Source of the DNA: Salinirussus salinus
GTDB lineage: Archaea; Halobacteriota; Halobacteria; Halobacteriales; Haloarculaceae
DNA: 64,000 bases
NCBI RefSeq assembly: GCF_009831455.1
Contig: NZ_WOWO01000002.1
Location: forward strand, 1,116,001 to 1,180,000
Direction of reading: 5' to 3'
The position numbers and the translations under genes were made by a program. This document shows positions 34,806 to 42,126 of the stretch, in pieces. Positions within the stretch are counted from its first letter, which is position 1. Each line of letters opens with the position of its first letter. The notes under the pieces are model-generated. The model was not told where the DNA came from and made no database searches. It was given only the letters and a program-made list of their open reading frames with translations.

Positions 34806-35606
34806 CTATCCCTGTCCGTTTTCTGTAGATATATTCAATTCTCGGCGGACATATAAGAGAGTGTCCGTAGAATTAGTCGCGATTTGAGAGAACTGTTCCA
34901 TCTCTTCTTCATTCCGGTCAATCTCAATGGAATGTGCATCCGAATTGGCTGAGTCTCTAAATTCATCCATTTTATTCACTAACTCCTCGTCCATACGGTT
35001 CGAGAAATGCGCGAAGTCTGCCATATTATCTTCCAAGTTTTGTAATAAATCAGAAAATTTCTTAAACTGACCGTTTTCTATATTATAGTAGAGTCCAACA
35101 CCATCTTTGGAATCGCCATATTGACGCCGCAAGAGGTCAATAACGAGATTCTCGAGAAGTTTACGAGTGAGAACAAACGTTGCATCGTCAACCCCAATCC
35201 GATAGCACTTATTAATATCACGGATGAGGGTTTCATAGAACTCTTCATCAACTTCGGTCACTTCAATGAAAGAGCCGTGGCGAACCTCTCTGGAATGTTC
35301 TGGAATGTCAACTAACTCTCCGTAATGGTCGATTCCGGGGTATGTCAGACGATAGCCATTCTCGACCTGGGTGAAATGGTCATCATCTTCTTCAAGTCGG
35401 TTGATATACGTGCTTACGTGTCTGGAATTAATAGTCTCTCGAGAGGATTCAACAGTATCAATAATATCGGCCGATGTGAACGATTTTCGTCCATATATTT
35501 CATCAAGATAGTAGCCCGTTAATCCGACTAATTCTTTTTTTGAAATATCGCGATGCTCAGAATGTCGCAAGAACTCGTCGAATGAAATAGTACCTCCTCG
35601 CGACAT
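34806..35606 (-). CDS. Cargo protein B: HTH-like N-terminus with DUF4145/HEPN-like C-terminus
   Basis: 266 residues in AT-rich DNA. Residues about 20-95 look like a winged helix (KKELVGLTGYYLDEIYGRKS ... ESSRETINSRHVSTYINRLEE, then GYRLTYPGI). The C-terminal half is helical, with FVLTRKLLENLVIDLLRRQYG and, later, RDSANSDAHSIEI. The last resembles the R..GN.AAH signature of DUF4145/HEPN-related domains, some of which are RNases in abortive-infection systems. The similarity is weak and the catalytic R-x4-6-H is not exact. Its ATG abuts the stop of the upstream gene, so the two are one operon. Function unknown. Confidence 0.72.
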   Translation of the reverse strand: MSRGGTISFDEFLRHSEHRDISKKELVGLTGYYLDEIYGRKSFTSADIIDTVESSRETINSRHVSTYINRLEEDDDHFTQVENGYRLTYPGIDHYGELVDIPEHSREVRHGSFIEVTEVDEEFYETLIRDINKCYRIGVDDATFVLTRKLLENLVIDLLRRQYGDSKDGVGLYYNIENGQFKKFSDLLQNLEDNMADFAHFSNRMDEELVNKMDEFRDSANSDAHSIEIDRNEEEMEQFSQIATNSTDTLLYVRRELNISTENGQG

Positions 35607-36335
35607 TCAGACACCTGCGTTGTCTGCCATTTCCTTTATTAATTCATACCCGCGGTCCTGTCCCAATGGTACGATACCAAGTTCAGTGCCTCTCTTCTCG
35701 CCTTTCTTCTGGAGATATTTTTCCCAATCTGAATGATTGTATATCCGTTTGAATCGGTCGTCCTTGAGACCAGACTGTTCGAGGTCATCCACTATATCAA
35801 CGGTATTCCGCCAGAACACGTCGTGAACCGAGGACCACAGGGTGAGAAGAACGACAGAGGCGTTGAGTGTCTTTTCGCGCTTGGAATCCCCCGGCAAGAA
35901 GTTGCTCGCCAGTATTCTTGGTCCAGAATCGGAATCCCCAATTTCAATTACTTTCTTTAACTGGTTTTTGTCCAAGCCCGTCTCTTCTGCTATTAGACGG
36001 TACTCATCACTTTCGTCATCTTCATCTGGCTCTTCGGTTCCGGAGTCTTGTTCCGTATCGCCAGTTACCGCCTCGTCCACCGGCTCTTCAACGTGTGATT
36101 CCGGCTCTTCAACCGCCTCCGAGCTGCTCCCATCATCTTCTATCTCATCCCACGTGACTTGCTCTTCCTTACCCTCCCAGTCGAAACGAGTCGCTTGAAG
36201 GTCGCCATTTACCATCTGATGATAGTCGCTCACGAACTCTGCAAGTTCATCGAGTGCTGAACAGAAGTCGTCGCCGTCCTCTGCTTCTATATCAGCTGAT
36301 ATTGGGCCATCCTCGAAATGAACTTCAACCCTCAT
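35607..36335 (-). CDS. Cargo protein A: acidic-linker protein of unknown function
   Basis: 242 residues from ATG 36335 (MRVEVHFEDGPISADIEAED). The N-terminal 55 residues form a small alpha/beta domain; residues about 60-112 are a Glu/Asp/Ser linker. The C-terminal half is helical (LIAEETGLDKNQLKKVIEIG, an HTH-like helix pair; then ASVVLLTLWSSVHDVFWRNT) and ends in a basic lysine-rich region (WEKYLQKKGEKRGTELGIV). An upstream in-frame Met six codons earlier is possible. Its stop codon is followed directly by the next ATG. I recognise no family. Adjacency to a DUF4145/HEPN-like gene and cargo position suggest a two-component accessory system. Confidence 0.7.
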   Translation of the reverse strand: MRVEVHFEDGPISADIEAEDGDDFCSALDELAEFVSDYHQMVNGDLQATRFDWEGKEEQVTWDEIEDDGSSSEAVEEPESHVEEPVDEAVTGDTEQDSGTEEPDEDDESDEYRLIAEETGLDKNQLKKVIEIGDSDSGPRILASNFLPGDSKREKTLNASVVLLTLWSSVHDVFWRNTVDIVDDLEQSGLKDDRFKRIYNHSDWEKYLQKKGEKRGTELGIVPLGQDRGYELIKEMADNAGV

Positions 36336-36355
36336 CTTCGATATTAAGCACAAAA

Positions 36356-36384
36356 TTACGGCGCTTATTATTACTTACGGCGCT
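36356..36384. promoter_or_regulatory. Two 10-bp direct repeats upstream of the cargo operon
   Basis: TTACGGCGCT occurs at 36356-36365 and 36375-36384, centres 19 bp apart (about two helical turns), 21 bp upstream of the cargo A start. TATA-like AT-rich sequence surrounds them (TAATAATAAG on the reverse strand between the repeats and GATATAAAATAAC farther upstream). Arrangement and position suggest an operator. Confidence 0.5.
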
Positions 36385-36442
36385 GGGGGTAATGGCGTGT
36401 GTAAACAGATAATGATATGTTTGTTATTTTATATCCACATAT

Positions 36443-36886
36443 CTACACATCGGCTCGATAGCACGGCCAGCACGGAAGGTCGCCTGAGCCCGGCCCATCG
36501 CAGTCCGAGTCTCCGTTGGGACAGCTCCCCTCGGAGACAGCTTCACCAGACTTCACAGGCCTCGAACAGGTGCGGGCCGCATCAAGTACGACCGGGTTCC
36601 CAATGAGTGCCAGTGCGACCTTGTGTTTGCAGTCCTGCTCGCGGTGAATATCAGCAGGACACTCGCATTCGGCAGGGAACGCTACCCCGTCCCGCACCGC
36701 CACGCCGACCGTATAGGTGTGGTCGGCTTTCTCGAACCCGTAACTCGCGTTGGCCACTTCCACCAGGTGCGGGCCCACAATTGTGAACTCGAAGGCTTCC
36801 CACTCGGCCCGTTTGGCGGTCTTCTTGTCGAACGAGAGGTATTCAACAGCGGTACGCTTTTCTGCCGGCTTGGCGTCGGTTTGCAT
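36443..36886 (-). CDS. SWIM zinc-finger protein
   Basis: 147 residues from ATG 36886 (MQTDAKPAEKRTAVEYLSFD). The SWIM motif is clear: CECPADIHREQDCKHKVALAL, that is C-x-C, then C-x-H. SWIM domains bind DNA or proteins and occur in bacterial SNF2 partners and haloarchaeal mobile elements. A Cys-rich tail (CPNGDSDCDGPGSGDLPCWPC) may hold a second zinc. The frame continues upstream to 37021, but without similarity. Divergent from the winged-helix gene at 37058. GC is nearer host level than in the cargo pair. Confidence 0.82.
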   Translation of the reverse strand: MQTDAKPAEKRTAVEYLSFDKKTAKRAEWEAFEFTIVGPHLVEVANASYGFEKADHTYTVGVAVRDGVAFPAECECPADIHREQDCKHKVALALIGNPVVLDAARTCSRPVKSGEAVSEGSCPNGDSDCDGPGSGDLPCWPCYRADV

Positions 36887-36984
36887 TGCTTCTGGTCTCC
36901 ACAGAAGCACCGGTCGCGTGTCCCACCACGCGGCCACTTTCCTCGTGACAGAACCGGGCTTCCTACTCACTCGTAGGAGCGTGT

Positions 36985-36995
36985 CAGTATATAAC
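36985..36995 (-). promoter_or_regulatory. TATA-like box between the SWIM and wHTH genes
   Basis: The reverse strand reads GTTATATACTG. It would give a SWIM message with a leader of about 70 nt that contains the inverted repeat CCTAC...GTAGG (about 36962-36977). Confidence 0.4.
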
Positions 36996-37057
36996 ACTTG
37001 TGAACGTATGCATTTGTTCATAAGACTAATGCACGCCCGCGCCCGAACAAGGAACTA

Positions 37058-37264
37058 ATGGCAGACATTGACCTCAGTCCGACCGACCGCGCCATTCTCG
37101 AAATGCTCCGGGAGGGTCGCGCCACACCGGCCTACATCGCCGCCGAGACCGACTACTCGCGCCAGCACGTCCGCAACCGACTCCAGCGTCTAACGGAGCA
37201 CGGGTACGTCACACGGCTCCACAAGGGCCTCTACGAGCTGGCAGACGACCCCGAACAGGGGTGA
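37058..37264 (+). CDS. Winged-helix regulator
   Basis: 68 residues that are nearly all one winged helix: LSPTDRAILEMLREGRATPA, recognition helix SRQHVRNRLQRLTEHGYV, and wing TRLHKGLYELADD. Such short MarR/PhiH1-like repressors are common in haloarchaeal viruses and plasmids, where they control lysogeny or copy number. An AGGAAC run 5 nt before the ATG may serve as a ribosome-binding site. It lies divergent from the SWIM gene, the usual position for a regulator that controls both. Confidence 0.85.
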   Translation: MADIDLSPTDRAILEMLREGRATPAYIAAETDYSRQHVRNRLQRLTEHGYVTRLHKGLYELADDPEQG

Positions 37265-37463
37265 ATACAGGAGGGGGCGTGGGTTAGAACACCGTACCCG
37301 AACGCTGGCCCGTGTCCGATGGTGCCCACCTCGATAAAATGCACCAAAATCCAAACGCAAAGGCGGTTTAGTCAACGAGGCGGTACTGTTCGGGGAAGCA
37401 ACGAACGCGGTCGGCGGGGCTTCCTTGCTACTCCCGAGTTCTGGAACCCGGGTTGAACCCGGA

Positions 37464-37508
37464 CACACCCCATATTGTATAGTATATGGCCTATGTCGGG
37501 GTGGTGTG
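37464..37508. promoter_or_regulatory. Nested inverted repeats at the helicase 3' end
   Basis: CCATATTGTATAGTATATGG (37470-37489) is a near-palindrome. It is flanked by CACACCCC (37464-37471) and GGGGTGGTGTG (37498-37508), which pair. It could be a terminator for the helicase-like gene on the reverse strand or a protein-binding site; no decision is possible here. Confidence 0.45.
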
Positions 37509-39359
37509 CCCAAAGGTAACGTGACCGTAGGGAATGGCCTCCTCAGCACGGAGGTTCCAATACCGATACCCAATCCCCTCCCCCAGATGCTTTCTGCCAA
37601 TGTACCCGTACTCCGCTAACGTCTTGAGATTGCGTCTCACCTGCCTCGGGCTGAGTTCGACTACCGGGTTATCAACAATGTCGGATGTTTTCCACTCCGT
37701 ACCCGACGCTTTAGAGCCGATGGCGGCCAGGACTTGTTCCATTCCGTTTCGATTGCCGGTATCCCATTGGTGGACATTGACGTGCTGATAGGATACTGGA
37801 ACCCATTCCGGAAGAGCCCCAGTATGGACGTAGACGGTCGCACCTCGTGTGCCATCAACTTCCTCTCGTCCAAACCGCAGGACTGCCTGCAATACCTCGT
37901 TTTCACGCAGCCCGTGTAGGAATCTATCCCCAAAGTCGCCGTATGAGCGTTTGACTCCCCTTTCCCCATTCCACTCAATCGATTCGCCTGCCAATGCCCC
38001 GAGCAATACCAATTGTGGGTCACCGGGCGCAGGGGAACCGGCTATCACACCTAAGCGTATCTCTCCAAAATCGTTCATCCCCTTAATATCGTAGTAGTGT
38101 CCAATCCGGTCGATGTGGCGTAGCGCATCCGCTTCTTCGTACTGCTCAATTGCCTTCTTGCTGGTGATGAGCGATGGGCTGCTGCTCTCTCGTTGCTCGA
38201 TGGCAGCGAAGAGCGCTCTGTCCTTTGAGCGGCTGACCCATTTTCCACTATTATACGGCTTTATATCACCAGTTGTCTGAATGATGGTCAGGCCGAGGCC
38301 GTCTCGCACATATCTTCCTTTGTCTTTGTCGTTAAGAACCGGCACAGATTCCATCTGGTCACCGAGTACCAGCCGCCACAACTCTACAGTCGGGGTGCCG
38401 TCAAGTGCCACAATACTCTCCGAGGCCGTCAAATCCGGACGGCGGAGAATGGTTAGTTCCCCATTTGAAGGGTTGCGTGCCGTGACTTCGCCTGTTGGAA
38501 GTTCTGTCCGTTCCCAGCCGTTTTCAAGTTCGTGGCAAGCAAGAAGCGCGTAGGTCAACCGAGCGCCGTCAGGGTGAATGGGATAGAGCCCATCTCGTAA
38601 TTCACTGCTCTGCTCAACTCTTAAGCCTGGGTTTCGGTCGTTGAACCATTCGATAGCCTTGGCAACCAGACTGAGGTCCCCGCAGCTTACAATGTCCTTG
38701 GCGAACCGGAAGGGAATGTCTTCGTGCTGCTGAAGATAGTCACCGACCGCTGAGGTAACAGCATTAGCATCGAACGTGGTCATATATTCCCCTTCCGGAA
38801 ATTCGTCTATGGCCAAATACCGGCCTGCAATCCTCTCACGAACGTACGAGTGCCTGTAGTGTCCAATCAATACATCAATATCACCGGTCTCAGTTGAGTG
38901 GGCCTCACAGTAGGGACACGCACCCTCCCGCTCGCAGGGGAGTTCCTTGCCGAATAATTCCGACGCGTGGGTGTGAATGCTCCTGCCGCCCGTGTCAGTG
39001 CCTTCATACGCCTCGGTGACACGGTCGGCCCACTCCTCGCCGTATTCGCCACTTGCAGTCGGGCAGTCGTGGTGGAACGATGGGAGTATATGATAGGTCA
39101 GGCCGTGGTCCTTGCACCACCCAGCATATTCCTGGTACAGGTCACGTCGGGCGGTCAGGACGGTGAGCGGCTCCCCTGTCTTCGCCGCCCATCGGATGAC
39201 ACCCGAGCTCTTTCCCATTGCCGGAAGCGCGTCCAAGAGAACGGGCGACGGGTTCTGAAATGCCTCGACAATGGCTTTCTCGCAGAGACTGCGTGCCGTG
39301 TTGAGAATCGTTGTGTAGTCAGAATCGGTACCGCTCGGCAATTGGGTGTTTGAGCTCAT
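37491..39359 (-). CDS. Superfamily-2 helicase-like replication protein
   Basis: 622 residues from ATG 39359, which has an AGGTGA Shine-Dalgarno about 9 nt upstream. The P-loop is PVLLDALPAMGKSSG (about residue 45), and YLAIDEFPEGEY (about 185) serves as a Walker B. Between them are Cys and His residues (SFHHDCPT, LPCEREGACPYCEAH) that could form a zinc or Fe-S site as in XPD-like helicases. VALDGTPTVELW resembles motif III. The C-terminus is a winged helix (VVELSPRQVRRNLKTLAEYG). Similar proteins occur in haloarchaeal plasmids and proviruses; a replication role is inferred. Codon use is intermediate between host and AT-rich cargo. Confidence 0.78.
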   Translation of the reverse strand: MSSNTQLPSGTDSDYTTILNTARSLCEKAIVEAFQNPSPVLLDALPAMGKSSGVIRWAAKTGEPLTVLTARRDLYQEYAGWCKDHGLTYHILPSFHHDCPTASGEYGEEWADRVTEAYEGTDTGGRSIHTHASELFGKELPCEREGACPYCEAHSTETGDIDVLIGHYRHSYVRERIAGRYLAIDEFPEGEYMTTFDANAVTSAVGDYLQQHEDIPFRFAKDIVSCGDLSLVAKAIEWFNDRNPGLRVEQSSELRDGLYPIHPDGARLTYALLACHELENGWERTELPTGEVTARNPSNGELTILRRPDLTASESIVALDGTPTVELWRLVLGDQMESVPVLNDKDKGRYVRDGLGLTIIQTTGDIKPYNSGKWVSRSKDRALFAAIEQRESSSPSLITSKKAIEQYEEADALRHIDRIGHYYDIKGMNDFGEIRLGVIAGSPAPGDPQLVLLGALAGESIEWNGERGVKRSYGDFGDRFLHGLRENEVLQAVLRFGREEVDGTRGATVYVHTGALPEWVPVSYQHVNVHQWDTGNRNGMEQVLAAIGSKASGTEWKTSDIVDNPVVELSPRQVRRNLKTLAEYGYIGRKHLGEGIGYRYWNLRAEEAIPYGHVTFGHTTPT

Positions 39360-39889
39360 TCTATTTTTCACCTGAAAGCCAAATTTGGCCAGTAGGAGTT
39401 CAGCAACTCAAAGATGCGATTAACCGGCAGCCCGGGAGAATCGCTCTCTCACTATTCTATTCTCATAGTATATCTTATATTTATTGGCATATGGCTGCCT
39501 TTAGATACAATTTGAATGCCTGGTGCGTGTTGCGACCGTGGCAGAGAGCTAATATGACGAGCGGGCCCCACAGATAATAACCATAAGTAATTAAATTGCT
39601 GCCGGGCTCATACAATCACTCCTGGTCGCAACCGTTTAGTTGGTTCTCCTGTCTACCGGTGCTCCGCTGCTGTTGCTTCGTCGTAATGGTTCCTTGCTAT
39701 ATCCAGGGCCGAGCCGGAACAACCGGGAAGCTCAACTGGAGATGGGCTTCAAAAGCTGTGCTGAATGGGGAGCGGGGTCTTGCGACGGGACAGGTGTTCC
39801 ATACAGAGCGTGTACGCAGCAGTCGGCCTTCGTTGGTTTCAGCCCGGTTTTGATGAATCAGCCGGTCAGTAGGCGTGCAGATTGAGGAC
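39360..39889. other. AT-rich non-coding region, possible origin/control region
   Basis: About 530 bp. A perfect 12-bp palindrome GCCAAATTTGGC (39378-39389) lies 19 bp upstream of the helicase start. AT-rich tracts follow (about 39463-39488 and 39578-39598). Frames at 39596-39885 are open on the forward strand but Arg/Ser/Cys-rich without family features; I do not call them genes. Palindrome plus AT-rich tract beside a replication gene would suit an origin or an autoregulated promoter. Confidence 0.45.
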
Positions 39890-40195
39890 TCACAGCCAGT
39901 CGTCGGGGAGTTCATCGGCGTGGTTGTGTAACAACTCAAGAAGCGGTCGGATTTCGTCGAATCTTGGTCCCCTCATTACTTCGTGAGTGTCCCGATTCCA
40001 GAGGATGAATCCCGCCTCTTCCAACTGAGGGAGGTGTACGTGATAGAATTCTATCTGAAGAGCCTCCAGCGATTTCTCCCCCTCGTGAACATCCTCTGGA
40101 ACAACTATGGAGTCTCGCTGTGGATTGTGTTCGAGTAAGGCGACGAGTAATCGCCGGCGATGAGCATCCGCTAACGCCTGGAAATACTCGTCCAT
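39890..40195 (-). CDS. ArsR-like HTH regulator (DUF7344 type)
   Basis: 101 residues from ATG 40195: MDEYFQALADAHRRRLLVAL, then a short linker, and IEFYHVHLPQLEEAGFILWN, the recognition helix and wing of the haloarchaeal DUF7344/ArsR-like winged helix. It probably regulates element genes. The frame extends upstream to 40300, but those residues are basic and unrelated. TATA-like TGTATTAAC (reverse strand, about 40219-40227) lies about 27 nt before the ATG. Between the helicase and integrase genes. Confidence 0.82.
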   Translation of the reverse strand: MDEYFQALADAHRRRLLVALLEHNPQRDSIVVPEDVHEGEKSLEALQIEFYHVHLPQLEEAGFILWNRDTHEVMRGPRFDEIRPLLELLHNHADELPDDWL

Positions 40196-40386
40196 TTGCC
40201 CCAAACATATTGGACTGTTAATACAAGTGCGTTCCGCATTAACCATCAGGTGTCGTCTCCGTATCAACCGATTTGGATAGGACTGATTCCGGCACCCCAC
40301 GGTGACCGATACGCGTGCTCTCGGTAACGCTCTGTTGAATACACCCTTACTGTCAGTCCCGGGGGTTGCAAAGGAGCCCGAATGAG

Positions 40387-41394
40387 CTATATGTCTTTCA
40401 GGTGCCCTCTCCTGCGTTCGGCTTTTTCGTCGTAAGAGCCCTTGTCGTAGTGCTTTTCGAGGATTTTCCCACTCATATTGACCCGTTCACCGGTAACGTC
40501 CTTTGGCTGTCCAGCGTTACGGGCAGCAGTGACGTATCCCCTCCTGAGCGCGTGCGGGCTGACTGAACCCGGACACTTGCTGGCTTGGTCGAACCGCGTT
40601 GCTTCGCAGGCGTCGGGTTCTTTGCCGAATGGGCAGTCGCCGTTGTTGTAGGTACAGGGCCGGGTAGCAGTGTAGACGTACTTTTGGATGGTAGTCCGGG
40701 CAACCCTTCCTTGGTCGCTGGCAATCAGTGGTCTCCTGCCGCTATCGTCTTCGACGTTGGGGCGCCCGTTTTCGATGTAGTCTGTTATTGTGTCGGCCAC
40801 CTCAGGCTGAATGAGAACGTCGCGCTGGCCCTTGGATTTCTTTTTGAGTGGCGTTCTGCTTTCAGGTCTGTGCCGTAGTTCGAGCGCGGGCCTGCCGTCA
40901 TCGAAGTCTTCTACATCAAGTGCCCGAAGACCGCTGATTCTCATTCCCGTTTTCCAGAGTATGAGGACGGACAGGTGCCGGTTGCTGAGATAGTCGTATT
41001 TCCCGAGGTAGTCCAGAACGGCTTGAGCTTCTTCGCGGGTCAGGAGTTCTTCGCAGATTTCGTCTTCTTCGGAGACCTTGGGGATTCGGATAAGTTCATT
41101 CAGCCCGACCGGAACCGCCTGGATGGTCTCGCAGAACTCAATGAAGTTCTTGATTGTCCGCATATCGTTGCGGGCGGTTATCGGCTTCACGTTGTCGAGG
41201 CGGTGTTCTTTGAATTGGTCTATGGTATCTGAGTCCACGTCTCTGAACTCGGTGTACCCGTTGTCGGTGAGCCAGTCCACGAATTGGCTGGTCGCGGTGT
41301 CGTAGTTGTATAGGGTCTTGTCGGTGACGTGTGAGCGTTTTTCTTTCAGGTAGCGAGTCTTGGCGTCGTGCGGCGGGATTGGTTTCAGTTCCAT
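40387..41394 (-). CDS. Tyrosine recombinase/integrase
   Basis: 335 residues from ATG 41394 (MELKPIPPHDAKTRYLKEKR). The N-terminal SAM-like core-binding domain (TLYNYDTATSQFVDWL) is followed by the catalytic domain: first Arg in KTGMRISGLRALD, then the His-x2-Arg HALRRGY, and the nucleophile Tyr in KILEKHYD. A Cys-rich insertion (CTYNNGDCPFGKEPDACEA ... SKCPG) is common in haloarchaeal integrases. It lies 84 bp from attR, as expected for the enzyme that made this insertion into tRNA-Thr. Upstream in-frame codons reach into attR and are not used. Confidence 0.95.
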   Translation of the reverse strand: MELKPIPPHDAKTRYLKEKRSHVTDKTLYNYDTATSQFVDWLTDNGYTEFRDVDSDTIDQFKEHRLDNVKPITARNDMRTIKNFIEFCETIQAVPVGLNELIRIPKVSEEDEICEELLTREEAQAVLDYLGKYDYLSNRHLSVLILWKTGMRISGLRALDVEDFDDGRPALELRHRPESRTPLKKKSKGQRDVLIQPEVADTITDYIENGRPNVEDDSGRRPLIASDQGRVARTTIQKYVYTATRPCTYNNGDCPFGKEPDACEATRFDQASKCPGSVSPHALRRGYVTAARNAGQPKDVTGERVNMSGKILEKHYDKGSYDEKAERRRGHLKDI

Positions 41395-41478
41395 TGGCGC
41401 AAACCTCTGCTCACGGTACCCGAGCACGAAGCGTCTGTAAGGAGCGTAACCGCCCGAGGGCGTTAGCCCGAGCGGCGG

Positions 41479-41507
41479 GGCCGAGGGTTCAAATCCCTCC
41501 ACCGGCT
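41479..41507 (+). other. attR
   Basis: Exact copy of the 29-bp tRNA-Thr 3' end at 34251-34279. The 5' part of a tRNA is absent here, so this is a recombination scar, not a second tRNA. Confidence 0.92.
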
Positions 41508-41568
41508 TTCTGCGACGACCAGACGCGAGGAGTGAAATCTACGACTGTGACGAAGGTCCAAAGCCGCT

Positions 41569-41988
41569 TCACCGGACGACGGTCACCGGAACGGGAGACC
41601 GGCGGAACACCTTCTGTGCGACGTTCCCAACCAGAAGCCGGTCGGCCAGGGACCCGCCGTGGCTCCCGAGTACGACCGCGTCGTACTCCCCGACACGGTT
41701 CAGGATCGCCCGTGCCGGATGGCCGAACTCGACCTCGGTGTCGACCTCGACACCGTACTCGGCGGCGAGTTCCCTGGCGGGAGCGAACACCGCCCCGGCA
41801 CGCTCCCGGGCGGCACTGTCGGGGTCGTCCTCGAGGGCCAGCCCCGTCGCTTCGCCGCCCATCAGCGACGGACCGCCGACGACGTGCAGGACGGTCACCT
41901 CGGCGTCCGGGTGGTTCTCGAGGGCGTATTCGAGCGCGCGCCGGGCCATCTCCGAGTCGTCCATCGGGACGAGGATCCGGGAAACCAT
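41569..41988 (-). CDS. uspA: Universal stress protein
   Basis: 139 residues from ATG 41988, the normal single-domain UspA length. MVSRILVPMDDSEMARRALE is the N-terminal strand-helix, and GSHGGSLADRLLVGNVAQKV carries the Gly-x2-Gly-x9-Gly ATP-binding motif, ending in SPVPVTVVR. UspA proteins bind ATP and respond to stress, often as dimers; precise role unknown. It lies 61 bp outside attR on the host side, monocistronic. Confidence 0.93.
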   Translation of the reverse strand: MVSRILVPMDDSEMARRALEYALENHPDAEVTVLHVVGGPSLMGGEATGLALEDDPDSAARERAGAVFAPARELAAEYGVEVDTEVEFGHPARAILNRVGEYDAVVLGSHGGSLADRLLVGNVAQKVFRRSPVPVTVVR

Positions 41989-42126
41989 GTGAACACTACG
42001 GTCAGAGCACCGATAAAGGGGCGGACGGGCCGGGGCTCGGGGCCGGGGTCGGCACCGGCCCACCCACTCTTCGGGCGCCCGGGTGTGCCACAGGCTTACA
42101 ATCCCCCCCTACGAAGTGGACGTGTC

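Larger units (their letters stand above)
34251..41507. mobile_element. Integrated genetic element in tRNA-Thr
   Basis: A 7.26-kb segment bounded by an exact 29-bp direct repeat (34251-34279 and 41479-41507) that is the 3' end of tRNA-Thr. It carries a tyrosine recombinase adjacent to attR, an HTH regulator, a helicase-like replication protein, a divergent winged-helix/SWIM pair and a two-gene cargo. Several parts are clearly richer in A+T than the host. No capsid, portal or relaxase genes are seen, so it resembles a small integrated plasmid or a defective/satellite provirus rather than a full virus. Confidence 0.92.

Noticed and set aside
39596-39885. Small forward ORFs in the element spacer
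   Set aside because: Basic Cys/Ser/Arg-rich translations with no family features, inside the presumed control region.
41461-41507. Second tRNA gene at attR
   Set aside because: Only the T arm and 3' acceptor half are present; it is the recombination scar.
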